Shown here: positions 55,064 through 63,540 of the stretch, piece by piece | How positions within the stretch are numbered: position 1 is the first letter of the stretch | Layout: the number at the start of each line of letters is the position of its first letter | Assembly (NCBI GenBank): GCA_028280505.1 | Contig: JANQLO010000079.1 | Coordinates: 24,939 to 88,938, forward strand | Length of the DNA stretch: 64,000 nt | From: Chromatiales bacterium | Lineage (GTDB): Bacteria; Pseudomonadota; Gammaproteobacteria; Chromatiales; Chromatiaceae | Direction: 5' to 3' | Translations under genes and position numbers: made by a program | The notes under the pieces: model-generated | Databases searched by the model: none | Seen by the model: only the letters and a program-made list of their open reading frames with translations | Told to the model about the DNA's origin: nothing

Positions 55064-56825
55064 TATCGGTCAGGTTCTTTCCTGTTCTCCGGAGGCAATC
55101 ATCGTCCTCATTGACGATTTGAAGGCGTTCGAAGAGCACAAGGCGGCCCTTCAAGTAGGTCGTTATCTGCGTATTTCACAGGGGAACAACGACTTCACCA
55201 TTGCTGCGATTCGAAATGTGCGCGGCGTCCACAACCAAGAAGCCAAGGGCAACCCGAAATGGCAGTTCCATATCGAGTGCCAGGCCATTGGCACCCTTGT
55301 TGACGGAAAGATATTCGAGCGTACGAGTATTCTCTTACCTGTGCCTACCGAGCCGGCGTTTCCAGCAGATGAAGACACACTAAACAAGCTCTTTGCCGAA
55401 GATGCCGACTATCAATTTCCGCTTGGCCAATTATCTTTAAACAAAGCGACAACCATGAAGATCCATGGAGACCGCTTCTTTAGTAAACATATCGCGATCG
55501 TGGGATCTACCGGATCCGGAAAATCGTGCACAGTCGCTCGGGTTCTTCACGACGTAGTGGGCATCTCCGCTGAGAAGAACACAAACATCGGAAACCAGAA
55601 CAACTCGCACATCGTGGTCTTCGACATCCATGATGAATACACGGCTGCATTCGCTTTGAGCAAAGAACAGAGCTTCACACTAAATCGCCTCGACATAGAC
55701 ACTCTGCAGCTTCCCTACTGGCTCATGAACTCAGAAGAGTTGGAGAGCATGTTCATCGAAAGCAATGAGCAAAACTCCCACAATCAAGTCAGCCAGTTCA
55801 AGCAAGCAGTCATCCTGAACAAGGAACGACACAATCCGGGAATCAAAGAGATGACCTACGATACCCCGGTCTACTTCTCCATCGCCGAAGTCTATCGCTA
55901 CATCGAGAACATGAATCGGGAAATGATCGGCCGCGAAGAAGGTGAAAACAAGCCAAAGCTAGCAGACGGCACCCTGGTAGAGGATCGTAAAGATTACTAC
56001 TTCGACAGAACCCAGGCGTTCGTTCCTCAATCACAGTCCAAAGGTTCAAAAGCAACAAGTGGCCCGTTTAACGGTGAATTCAACCGTTTTGTGTCACGAC
56101 TGGAAACGAAGCTTGCCGACAAACGCCTCCGGTTCTTGCTTGACCCAGCCAAGCCTGAAGGAACGCCCTTTAAGACCGAAGATTTCGAGGAAATTATGAG
56201 GCAATTCCTCGGCTACCTAAACAAGGCCAACATCACGATCGTGGACCTCAGCGGAATCCCCTTTGAGGTCCTAAGCATTACAGTGAGCCTTGTCTCCCGT
56301 TTAATATTCGATTTCTGTTTCCACTATTCCAAATTGCGCCACGAAAAGGCTGCTTTGAACGATGCGCCAGTCATGATCGTTTGCGAGGAAGCTCATAACT
56401 ACATTCCACAGAAAGATGCCGCCGCATATCGCTCATCACGCAAGTCATTAGAGCGTGTCGCAAAAGAGGGAAGAAAATACGGCCTCAGCCTCATGGTCGT
56501 TAGTCAGCGCCCATCAGAGGTCTCAGAGACAATCTTCGCCCAGTGCAGCAATTTTCTCGCGCTTAGACTTACAAACAATGCTGATCAAAACTACGTTAGG
56601 AGGCTCTTCCCTGACAACTCAAGCGGAATTACGGATATCCTCCCTAACCTTGCCCCAGGCGAGTGTGTGGTTGTAGGTGATGCTGTCCTACTTCCTGCCA
56701 TAGTCCAAATGCCTTTGCCAAGACCAGAGCCGCATTCACGAAGTGTTTCAGTGCATAAGGAGTGGAAAGAACCATGGCGAGATATCACATTCACAGAAGT
56801 GATCAGTCGCTGGAGAAAGGAGTAA
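55050..56825 (+). CDS. HerA-family FtsK-like translocase/helicase
   Basis: 591 aa. An N-terminal HAS-type beta-barrel region (about 1-110) precedes the ATPase. Walker A is GSTGSGKS (about residues 151-158) and Walker B is MIVCEEAHNY (about 441-450). The sensor/arginine region is VAKEGRKYGLSLMVVSQRPSEVS, all typical of HerA hexamers. Prokaryotic HerA partners with nucleases, either NurA in repair or SIR2, DUF4297 and similar effectors in antiphage systems. The 14-base overlap with the nuclease gene points to a two-protein complex. The downstream 209 bases hold no gene. Confidence 0.9.
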   Translation: MSTTSIGQVLSCSPEAIIVLIDDLKAFEEHKAALQVGRYLRISQGNNDFTIAAIRNVRGVHNQEAKGNPKWQFHIECQAIGTLVDGKIFERTSILLPVPTEPAFPADEDTLNKLFAEDADYQFPLGQLSLNKATTMKIHGDRFFSKHIAIVGSTGSGKSCTVARVLHDVVGISAEKNTNIGNQNNSHIVVFDIHDEYTAAFALSKEQSFTLNRLDIDTLQLPYWLMNSEELESMFIESNEQNSHNQVSQFKQAVILNKERHNPGIKEMTYDTPVYFSIAEVYRYIENMNREMIGREEGENKPKLADGTLVEDRKDYYFDRTQAFVPQSQSKGSKATSGPFNGEFNRFVSRLETKLADKRLRFLLDPAKPEGTPFKTEDFEEIMRQFLGYLNKANITIVDLSGIPFEVLSITVSLVSRLIFDFCFHYSKLRHEKAALNDAPVMIVCEEAHNYIPQKDAAAYRSSRKSLERVAKEGRKYGLSLMVVSQRPSEVSETIFAQCSNFLALRLTNNADQNYVRRLFPDNSSGITDILPNLAPGECVVVGDAVLLPAIVQMPLPRPEPHSRSVSVHKEWKEPWRDITFTEVISRWRKE

Positions 56826-56831
56826 GGGCAC

Positions 56832-56848
56832 CTAACAAAGGTGCTAGC
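56832..56848. terminator. Small hairpin after herA (weak)
   Basis: CACCT and AGGTG pair around AACAA a few bases after the herA stop. The stem is short and has no T-tail, so it is only a possible terminator or a chance palindrome. Confidence 0.2.
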
Positions 56849-57034
56849 TTAAACTGCCATAAGCGGCACTGCTTTAGCTATGCTCCAGCCACCCCACTTT
56901 GGATAATCGCCAGTTCCGCTCAGAGTTTTCCACATCCGCTTTGATGTCTCGAAATGAGTAGGCCATACTTCGAAAATGCTCCTTTATCATGGAACTAGTT
57001 GTCTGACACTTAACGTCAAGACAAGTCCGGATTG

Positions 57035-57460
57035 CTACGAGTTAAGGCTATCCAAACCAGCCCTAGAACAAGCCTCATCCTGCTCCTCGGAAGCACCGGA
57101 CACCCCCACCCCCCCGATAACCGCACCACCCTCTTCAATAGGGATTCCACCGGCCAGGGTCACGAACCGCGGTCGATGGATCAGACCGTCCTTGAGTTCG
57201 GGGTTTTGTTCGAAGATGTTTCGCCAGTCGCTGGTCGGCAGACCGAAGCTCACCGCAGCATAGGCCTTGTCCTCAGCGATCGTGATCGAGTGCAGAAAGG
57301 CGCCGTTCATGCGTTGGAAGGCCATGAGGTTGCCGCCGGCATCGACCACGGCGACATTGATCTTCACGCCCAATGTCTTCGCGTGTTCGGCGGCCGCCAG
57401 ACAGATGCGTCCGGCGGCCTGCCAATCGATCGAACGTTGCTCGACCGACGCTGCGCTCAT
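57035..57460 (-). CDS. GlcG/HbpS-family protein
   Basis: 141 aa. The GlcG/HbpS (DUF336) pattern is clear: [33 protein letters not shown], here spanning the first beta-alpha unit, then [12 protein letters not shown] and [23 protein letters not shown]. Members include the extracellular haem-binding HbpS and proteins of unknown role in catabolic operons. It overlaps dmpB by four bases (ATGA), so it is translated with the dioxygenase. A role in keeping the extradiol enzyme active is possible, but there is no direct evidence here. Confidence 0.85.
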   Translation of the reverse strand: MSAASVEQRSIDWQAAGRICLAAAEHAKTLGVKINVAVVDAGGNLMAFQRMNGAFLHSITIAEDKAYAAVSFGLPTSDWRNIFEQNPELKDGLIHRPRFVTLAGGIPIEEGGAVIGGVGVSGASEEQDEACSRAGLDSLNS

Positions 57461-58380
57461 GTCACGACCGTGAGGAAGCGCTCGTTCAAAGCCTGGTTGT
57501 GATAGAAGATGGCGCCGCCCAGTTCGTCGGCGGTCCAGGTGATGGGCTCGTAGTCCGGGTAGAAGCTGTAGTCACCGGCGAACACCTCGTTGCGATTGCC
57601 CGAGGGATCGAAGAAGTAGATGGTCCGCCCACGGGTGATGCCATGACGAGTCGGGCCGATATCGAGCGAGATCTTGTAGCGTCCGATGATGTCGGCGGCA
57701 CGCAATACGTCTTCCCAGCTACCGAGCAGGAAGGAAGCGTGATGGAACTTGCCCTTCTCGGCATGGCGGATGATTGCGAGATCGTGCGCCTTCATGCCGC
57801 AAGACAAAAAGGTACCGATCTGCAGATCGCCATCGTAGACCTTTTCGGTTTCCTTGAAACCCAAGACCTCGGTAAACAGCTTGATCGAACCGTCGAGATC
57901 ATCGCCGTATAACAAGCAGTGATCGAAACGCTGCGCCTGCATACCTTTGAGGGTTTCTTCGTGCCAGGGGTCGGGATTGACCAGGCCCATGGCGGTGCCC
58001 TTGTAATCCTTCTCGGCATACAGCTCGAAGGTATGGCCGGTCGGCGAATCGAAACGCACTCGCTCACCGCAATGATTGAGCTCGCCGGCGGGGATGCGTT
58101 CGATCGTGCCGCCGAAGTCCTGCACCTTTTGCGTCAGGCTCTCGAGCGTTTCAGCGCTGTCGACCTTGAACGCCATGAAGTCCATACCGGGCTCATCGGC
58201 CTCGCGCAGCACCACGGAGAACCAATCGCGCTCGTCCCAACCCTTCAGATACACCCTGCCCTGGGCATCACGATCGGTCTCGAGCAAACCCAAACGCTCT
58301 TTGTAATGCACCAGCGCCTCATCGAGATCGAGTACACGAATCTGGACATGGCCCGGGCGTAGTACACCAGTCATCGACAT
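57457..58380 (-). CDS. dmpB: Catechol 2,3-dioxygenase (extradiol, type I)
   Basis: 307 aa, the length of XylE/DmpB enzymes. It has two VOC modules: the N-terminal [19 protein letters not shown] and the catalytic C-terminal one. The Fe(II) ligands are His in [12 protein letters not shown], His in [12 protein letters not shown] and Glu in [13 protein letters not shown]. It opens catechol between C2 and C3 to 2-hydroxymuconic semialdehyde using O2. [10 protein letters not shown] and [21 protein letters not shown] are the signature blocks. It is downstream of the ferredoxin gene and overlaps the GlcG-like gene. Confidence 0.96.
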   Translation of the reverse strand: MSMTGVLRPGHVQIRVLDLDEALVHYKERLGLLETDRDAQGRVYLKGWDERDWFSVVLREADEPGMDFMAFKVDSAETLESLTQKVQDFGGTIERIPAGELNHCGERVRFDSPTGHTFELYAEKDYKGTAMGLVNPDPWHEETLKGMQAQRFDHCLLYGDDLDGSIKLFTEVLGFKETEKVYDGDLQIGTFLSCGMKAHDLAIIRHAEKGKFHHASFLLGSWEDVLRAADIIGRYKISLDIGPTRHGITRGRTIYFFDPSGNRNEVFAGDYSFYPDYEPITWTADELGGAIFYHNQALNERFLTVVT

Positions 58381-58444
58381 GACATTACCCTCCTCTCAGT
58401 CGTCGTTATCGCGATCGTTGCAAGCGAAGTGCCGGCAGCACCCA

Positions 58445-58753
58445 TCAGGTTGCGAGCACGGCCTTCTTCATCTTGCCGATCACCGTTAATCGGATGTCGC
58501 TGAGCGGATGACAGCGACAGGCGAGCACATAGCCGGCCCGTTCCTCTTCCAAGGTCACCTGTGCGCGACTCATCTTTTTGCAGCGATAGTCGCCCTGGTC
58601 GATCCGCACCTTGCACACACCGCAGCCGCCGCCCCGACAACCCACCGGTATCCCGCGCTTGCCCAGGCGTTCCATCCCCGCGAGCAGGGTTTGGTCGTCC
58701 GCTGTCGGATACGGCTCGTCGAGCTGATCCACATGGATGCGGTATAGGGTCAT
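58445..58753 (-). CDS. dmpQ: Plant-type 2Fe-2S ferredoxin (XylT/DmpQ type)
   Basis: 102 aa. The [2Fe-2S] cysteines lie in PVGCRGGGCGVCKVRI (C-x4-C-x2-C), with the fourth in YVLACRCHPL. In the XylT family the ferredoxin re-reduces the oxidised iron of catechol 2,3-dioxygenase and so protects it from inactivation, which fits its place immediately upstream of dmpB. The 72-base gap from dmpP contains a TTATCGATAT match, so dmpQB may have its own promoter. Confidence 0.93.
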   Translation of the reverse strand: MTLYRIHVDQLDEPYPTADDQTLLAGMERLGKRGIPVGCRGGGCGVCKVRIDQGDYRCKKMSRAQVTLEEERAGYVLACRCHPLSDIRLTVIGKMKKAVLAT

Positions 58754-58825
58754 TGGCGAAACAGCATAGCAGTAATTTTTCGATTTTCTATATTTTTATC
58801 GATATTTTATTAATTCATCTAGATT
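58754..58825 (-). promoter_or_regulatory. AT-rich dmpQ leader with ATCGAT operator-like site
   Basis: The dmpP-dmpQ gap is strongly A+T-rich, unlike the other gaps in this operon. It carries TTATCGATAT at 58797-58806 and a looser TTTCGATTTTC nearby. The core repeats the sites found at the dmpC/gntR divergent promoter, suggesting an internal promoter under the same GntR-type regulator. Confidence 0.5.
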
Positions 58826-59887
58826 TTAAATGGACTTAAACAGCGGGCTGCGCTGGCTGTCCTGCGCGGCGTCGGCCGCCGACAGGAACTTCTCCATATG
58901 GATGTCACGCTCGAATAGGCGCCCCTGAATCAGCGCGGTAATACAGGCGTCGATCATCACCGGCGGGCCGCAGAGGTAGGCCTTGTGCCCGCGAAAATCG
59001 TTGTCGAAAAGCCGCTTGGCAACGTCATGTACGAAACCGATCTCGCCCTCCCAGGCATCGTCCGCGTCCGGCTCGGACAAGGCCGGCACGTAACGCAGAT
59101 TGGCGTGTTCCGCGGCCAAGGCCTCGAAGAACGCGCGGTCGTACAACTCGCTACGATTGCGTGCGCCATAGATCAAGGTGATGTTACGCCCGTCGCCCTT
59201 CTCCAATAGATCGAGAATCATCGACTTGGGACTGGACAGACCGGTACCGCCGGCCAAGAACAGCGTCGCGCCGGGATCGGAAGTACGTACGAAGAAGCGC
59301 CCGTACGGCCCGGCCACGTCGACCACATCACCCTCGGCCAAGGTCTGGTGGATATAGGTGGTCGCCTCGCCCCCCGGTACATGCCGGATCTGAAGCTCGA
59401 TACGCCGCGCATCGTGCGGCGGATTGGCCAACGAAAAGGCGCGCGATTTATCGATCTTGGGCAACTGCAGATTGATGTACTGGCCGGCCTGAAAGGCGAT
59501 GTCGCGATCGAGTTCGAGTATCACGCGCTTGACCGTTGGCGTGACCGATTCGATCGAGACGACAGTGCCGCGATAGTCCTCGACCGGATGCACCTCGGCA
59601 TCCGGGTCCTCGTCGATATCGGCCTCGATCACCAGATCGGACATCGGCGTTGCGCAACAGGCCAGGCATTTGCCTTCGTCGCGTTCGAAGTCCATCAAGG
59701 CGAACGGCGAGGCATCGCCCAGCTCGACTTCGCCGTCGGTGACCTGCACCTTGCAGGTGGCACACAGGCCATGACAACAGGCATGCGGCAGCCATATCCC
59801 GGCACGCAACGCCGCGTCCAGGATAGTCTGCTCCTCTTCAACCTCGATGGTCTCGCCGAGCGGTTCTATGGTGACTTCATAGCTCAT
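58826..59887 (-). CDS. dmpP: Phenol hydroxylase P5, FAD/[2Fe-2S] reductase
   Basis: 353 aa. The N-terminal plant-type ferredoxin domain has WLPHACCHGLCATCKVQV with the Cys ligands and CLACCATPMSDL for the last one. The FAD domain has SRAFSLANPP, and the NAD domain has LFLAGGTGLSSPKSMI and AYLCGPPVMIDACI. It passes electrons from NAD(P)H to the P1-P3 hydroxylase. It ends the phenol hydroxylase block; the start at 59887 is 14 bases after dmpO. Confidence 0.96.
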   Translation of the reverse strand: MSYEVTIEPLGETIEVEEEQTILDAALRAGIWLPHACCHGLCATCKVQVTDGEVELGDASPFALMDFERDEGKCLACCATPMSDLVIEADIDEDPDAEVHPVEDYRGTVVSIESVTPTVKRVILELDRDIAFQAGQYINLQLPKIDKSRAFSLANPPHDARRIELQIRHVPGGEATTYIHQTLAEGDVVDVAGPYGRFFVRTSDPGATLFLAGGTGLSSPKSMILDLLEKGDGRNITLIYGARNRSELYDRAFFEALAAEHANLRYVPALSEPDADDAWEGEIGFVHDVAKRLFDNDFRGHKAYLCGPPVMIDACITALIQGRLFERDIHMEKFLSAADAAQDSQRSPLFKSI

Positions 59888-59901
59888 GGTGAACGACTCG
59901 C

Positions 59902-60264
59902 TCAGCTACCGCTGCCGCCAATACCCTCGAGGCCCGGCGTACGCATACGCAAGGCCGATTTGTGCTTGACGCCGTTGGCATCCAGGCTGGCGTCCATGTC
60001 CGGCGTGAAGGGCTTGCCGTTCAGTTTCCATTCGACCTTGTCCCAATCGATCTGCGGAAAGTCCGGATGCATGCCGTAGGCATTCGGTAACACCTCGCCG
60101 ACCAGCGCACTGAACGGCATGTCCGGCGGCAGGGGAAAGGCAACAGGCGCGCAAAACATCATGTGATGATCCCAACCGACGTACACCACGCGGTTGCCGT
60201 GAAAGTTGGCCTCGACATCCTTGGCCGGAAAGCGATAGTCCTCGCGAATTGCATTAACTGGCAT
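59902..60264 (-). CDS. dmpO: Phenol hydroxylase P4 subunit
   Basis: 120 aa, the usual size. FPAKDVEANFHGNRVVYVGWDHHMMFCAPVAFPL, here spread over the N-terminal half, and LPNAYGMHPDFPQIDWDKVEWK are the family blocks. The subunit is part of the multicomponent phenol monooxygenase; it may help iron assembly or hydroxylase stability. It lies 70 bases downstream of dmpN. Confidence 0.93.
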   Translation of the reverse strand: MPVNAIREDYRFPAKDVEANFHGNRVVYVGWDHHMMFCAPVAFPLPPDMPFSALVGEVLPNAYGMHPDFPQIDWDKVEWKLNGKPFTPDMDASLDANGVKHKSALRMRTPGLEGIGGSGS

Positions 60265-60334
60265 GCTCGTCCTCCTGCGGTCTCGACCGCAGATGTTTCA
60301 TTTCTCGATGTAGCTGTTTTGCTCGGCCGGCAAA

Positions 60335-61870
60335 TCAACCGACCGCGGTCTTTGGCGGGACCTCTTCTTCCGTTGCTTTCTTGGTCCACTTGTCCCAGTT
60401 ACGCCGATCGGGTGAATGCAGGTATTCGCGGTTATCCACACCGTCCTCCATGTGATACCACTTGACGACATCCTCGACCGTCGCGCCGCCGCAATTCCCC
60501 TGATAGATCTGGTGCACCGGCAGCCACGACTGGACGTATTTCTCCGGCTCGTTATCAAAGATGTCTTTACAACCGTCGGAGCAAAAGTGATAGGTATCGC
60601 CTTCATATTCACTGCTGCGGTAACAAGTCAGCGCCAGGTCATCCAGTTCGGGGAAGACCATCGGAATCTGACAGGTGGTGCACAGCATCGGCAGGCTGGG
60701 GTTGTAGAAACGCTCGCCCTTCTTCTCCTGCTCGGCCCAATGTTCGTAACGCGGACGGAAGTATTTATCGAAGGTGTCCGGATACTTCGCCGACAACCAT
60801 TCCATTTCCTCGTCGTTCGGTGTCCAGGTATGGAAGGGCGCGGCATGCGCATAGTTGTAGAAAGTGCCCCAGGCGGCATGTGAGATAACGTCCTTCTCGA
60901 CCACCGACTGCTCCCAGTACTTGGGCTTGCGGATACCGTAGCGCGCCAGATCCTCGAACAGCGCACCGCCGTTCTGTTCGAAATACATCTCCCAGGCCTC
61001 GCGCCAGGACATGACCCGCTTCGGCAGCATGTAGTCCATCATCATCGCGACCAGCGTGAGCAGGCGATAGCCGCGCCAGAACCATTTATCGATCCACTTC
61101 TGCACGATCGGCAGATTGTCCGGATGCTGCTCCAGGATGAACTTGATGACCTCGAGTCCCAGCGTCATGTGGCGGGCCTCGTCGGACTGGGCCGAGAAGC
61201 CGAAGGTCACGGTCGCCATGTCACCGTTGTAGGCCGCACCGGACATGAAGGGCATGAACAGCAGGTTGGTCAATACGTATTCGAACGAGAACGAAATCGC
61301 GGTCAGGAACTCGAAAGGCCCGGCCGAGACGGCATCGTCGAAGAACGACTTGGGCACCGACAGATACCACACGCGATCGTGCTGGTGACGAAACTCCTGG
61401 AAGCCGTTGAAGTACTTGTTGTACTGGCTGATCGTGTGGACCTGGGTCTGCACGTGACGCAGCTCGTCGACCGCCTGCATCTGACAGGCGACCTGGGCAC
61501 CGACACCGGGGAACTGCCGACCGACCATCGCGAAGCCGCGATGCGCCATGTACTCCAACGGCGAAACGCCAGTCAGGAAGAGCTTGAGCGCATTGACGTA
61601 ACGCGCATCGGTCACGTTCAAATGACCGTTGTTCTGCGCGAAGGCGTCGATGATCGCGTAGAGCTTGCGCTCTTTCTCGCCCTGGTACTTCCAGTAGGCG
61701 TCCATGGTCAGGCGGAAGGGGTCTTCCCACTTGTCCCAGTCCTCGATCTTGATGCCCTCCATGGTCATCTGCTTGTAGACGTCTTCATCGCGCTGGTAGC
61801 TGAAGTCCCAGGCCAGATCGCGTGTCATGCGCGTGTACTTTTCGCGCAGGTTCATTTTCTTTGCTGCCAT
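60335..61870 (-). CDS. dmpN: Phenol hydroxylase P3, diiron large subunit
   Basis: 511 aa. The carboxylate-bridged diiron site is provided by two ExxH-type motifs, AVDELRHVQTQVH and SDEARHMTLGLEV, plus the other Glu residues in the four-helix bundle. A C-terminal YHS-like zinc region (CTTCQIPMVFPELDD, FHFCSDGCKDIFDNEP-like block) is characteristic of P3. The enzyme hydroxylates phenol (and methylphenols) to catechols with O2. Together with P1 it forms the hydroxylase dimer of heterodimers. Confidence 0.97.
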   Translation of the reverse strand: MAAKKMNLREKYTRMTRDLAWDFSYQRDEDVYKQMTMEGIKIEDWDKWEDPFRLTMDAYWKYQGEKERKLYAIIDAFAQNNGHLNVTDARYVNALKLFLTGVSPLEYMAHRGFAMVGRQFPGVGAQVACQMQAVDELRHVQTQVHTISQYNKYFNGFQEFRHQHDRVWYLSVPKSFFDDAVSAGPFEFLTAISFSFEYVLTNLLFMPFMSGAAYNGDMATVTFGFSAQSDEARHMTLGLEVIKFILEQHPDNLPIVQKWIDKWFWRGYRLLTLVAMMMDYMLPKRVMSWREAWEMYFEQNGGALFEDLARYGIRKPKYWEQSVVEKDVISHAAWGTFYNYAHAAPFHTWTPNDEEMEWLSAKYPDTFDKYFRPRYEHWAEQEKKGERFYNPSLPMLCTTCQIPMVFPELDDLALTCYRSSEYEGDTYHFCSDGCKDIFDNEPEKYVQSWLPVHQIYQGNCGGATVEDVVKWYHMEDGVDNREYLHSPDRRNWDKWTKKATEEEVPPKTAVG

Positions 61871-61882
61871 TGTCCGACCCTC

Positions 61883-62158
61883 TTATCGCTTGCGTTCGAG
61901 GATGAAGGCATCCTCGGTTTCGTCGACGTTGCCCGATATCGAAATCACCGACAGATGGATCTCCTGCGGATCCCAGTCGCGCCCGATTAATTCCTCGACC
62001 GTTTCGCGATTGACCGCCAGACGCCCGGGCGCATCGATCTTGACCATCGCGGGAAAGTGATTGATCTGTGCGTCGGGGTTGTCTTGCTCGATAGCCTCGA
62101 CAATCGGTCGCGCCTCTTCGTTGTTCTGCAGCGCGATGTAAACCATGTTGTTGCTCAT
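61883..62158 (-). CDS. dmpM: Phenol hydroxylase P2, effector/regulatory subunit
   Basis: 91 aa, the usual length for coupling proteins without cofactors. VYIALQNNEEARPIVEAI, HFPAMVKIDAPGRLAVNRETVEEL (in part) and the C-terminal EDAFILERKR match DmpM/MmoB-type proteins. It binds the P1-P3 hydroxylase and tunes oxygen activation. It lies 12 bases before dmpN and 19 after dmpL. Confidence 0.95.
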   Translation of the reverse strand: MSNNMVYIALQNNEEARPIVEAIEQDNPDAQINHFPAMVKIDAPGRLAVNRETVEELIGRDWDPQEIHLSVISISGNVDETEDAFILERKR

Positions 62159-62177
62159 TGCCTGATACCCTCGCTGA

Positions 62178-63179
62178 TCACATATCCAATCCGGCCTTCT
62201 TCTGACCGCGCGTTTGCAGCGCGTCCTGAAGCTCGGCCATGGTGGTGAAGCCTTCGTCGCCGACGCCCATTGTCGCCACCGGCATCAGCGCTTCGGCAGC
62301 GCGGGCAGACCACAAGCGAGCCCATTCCGACAACAAGGCCTTGTTTTCGGCCGACTCGTTCGCGGCGGTCTTGAGGAAGGCATCGACACAGCGGGAATGC
62401 TCGGCAAACCAATCGACCATGAACTCGGTGAGCATGGCGATCGCGGCCCCGCCATGCGCCGCCATCTGCTGGTCGAAACGCTGATAGATCAACGGATACA
62501 TCAGGCCGTCCAACGCGAAGTTCTGCGCGACATACAACTCGAACCAATCGTCGACGACCAATAGGTCTTCGACCAATTGACGCAACGGCTGCCAGGCCTC
62601 GCTTTCCATCCAGTCCTGCTTGGCCGCATCCAGCAACTCGCCGCTGTTACCGTCCATCACCAGGCCGATACGCGATAGGTACTGCGCGATACCCAATCGG
62701 TCCATCGCCGCGAAGTTGGCCGCCTGGGTGATCGCGGTACCCCAACCGTATGCGGTGATGTAGGTGTTATTGAGATTCGCGCCGTACTCGAGATGCCGCA
62801 GCGGCAGCATCACATTGGCAACCCGCTGCCGCCATTCGTCGTCCAGGCTATTGAACAACTCACGCTTTTCGACGAACGAGAAGTTGCGCTCCATGCTGTC
62901 CTGTTGGCGCGAACGCGCGATGGTCCAGGTACCGTAGTAGTACTGACGCGGGTCACGGAAGGCATACCAATCTTCCATCTTGATCGCAGTACGGTCGCGG
63001 TCGAAGATCTCGTGATCCGGATCCCATAGGGGCCGGTAATGGAAGTTGATCTCGGACTGAATGTCCAAGGTACCTTCCTGATAGCGCGATGCGACCTTGT
63101 CGGTACCCAGACGACGCGCGACATGCGCGAAGGTGTTGCGTATGGGTTCGACATTGTCTGTCTTGATATCGATCTGCAT
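62178..63179 (-). CDS. dmpL: Phenol hydroxylase P1, beta subunit
   Basis: 333 aa. It has the ferritin-like fold of the non-catalytic hydroxylase subunit. Family blocks are NFHYRPLWDPDHEIFDRDRT, MEDWYAFRDPRQYYYGTWT, RQQDSMERNFSFVEKR and LPLRHLEYGANLNN. It lacks the diiron ExxH pairs, which belong to P3. It pairs with dmpN in the active complex. The gap to dmpK is 13 bases. Confidence 0.96.
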   Translation of the reverse strand: MQIDIKTDNVEPIRNTFAHVARRLGTDKVASRYQEGTLDIQSEINFHYRPLWDPDHEIFDRDRTAIKMEDWYAFRDPRQYYYGTWTIARSRQQDSMERNFSFVEKRELFNSLDDEWRQRVANVMLPLRHLEYGANLNNTYITAYGWGTAITQAANFAAMDRLGIAQYLSRIGLVMDGNSGELLDAAKQDWMESEAWQPLRQLVEDLLVVDDWFELYVAQNFALDGLMYPLIYQRFDQQMAAHGGAAIAMLTEFMVDWFAEHSRCVDAFLKTAANESAENKALLSEWARLWSARAAEALMPVATMGVGDEGFTTMAELQDALQTRGQKKAGLDM

Positions 63180-63192
63180 GGTTCGCTATTCC

Positions 63193-63453
63193 TCAACTCT
63201 CTTGGTTTGCGTCGTCGGCGCCACCCAGGTGCACCCAGGTATCGCGATAACGATCTATCTGTGCCGCCTCTTCACCACTCAGTACCCGCACATGGTTTGC
63301 CTCGCAAAACTCTTCAAAGGCCTGGTCGGTCAGGATCAATTCGACATACAGTTCCGGATCGCCGATGGAAAAATCGAACTCGACGAATCCGTCATGACGC
63401 TCGCGTACGCGAACGAAGCGGCGCTCGTGTAATGGTGTGGCGTCGTTGTTCAT
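63193..63453 (-). CDS. dmpK: Phenol hydroxylase P0 assembly protein
   Basis: 86 aa from the ATG at 63453 with ACGGGGA upstream. FDFSIGDPELYVELILTDQAFEEFCEANHVRVL and the C-terminal DRYRDTWVHLGG are typical of P0. In DmpK the protein is not needed for catalysis but aids assembly of the active, iron-loaded hydroxylase. It is the first gene of the operon, about 60 bases downstream of the sigma-54 promoter. Longer frames upstream are not supported. Confidence 0.92.
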   Translation of the reverse strand: MNNDATPLHERRFVRVRERHDGFVEFDFSIGDPELYVELILTDQAFEEFCEANHVRVLSGEEAAQIDRYRDTWVHLGGADDANQES

Positions 63454-63525
63454 CGATCCCCGTCGTAGCCGTTGCGCATTTGGTGAAAAAACGATGGTGC
63501 TTTTGCGCCATCTCCGGGGTGTATC

Positions 63526-63540
63526 GCAGCAAGCGTGCCA
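63526..63540 (-). promoter_or_regulatory. Sigma-54 (-24/-12) promoter of the dmp operon
   Basis: Read on the minus strand, TGGCACGCTTGCTGC has GG and GC exactly 10 bases apart, matching the sigma-54 consensus TGGCACRNNNNTTGCW except that the first T of TTGC is C. The predicted transcription start is about 12 bases downstream, near 63514, leaving a leader of about 60 bases before dmpK. Phenol hydroxylase operons of the dmp/phh/mop type use a sigma-54 promoter with a DmpR/XylR-family activator, so position and context agree. Confidence 0.8.

Noticed and set aside
56825..56850. GGGCACCTAACAA after herA resembling the tip of the 74-bp element at 26167
   Set aside because: Only about a dozen bases agree and no second end or target duplication was found, so a shared element is not supported.
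63493..63513. TGGCGCAAAAGCA on the minus strand near dmpK as a second sigma-54 site
   Set aside because: The GG-GC spacing is too short for a -24/-12 promoter; the site at 63526-63540 has correct spacing.
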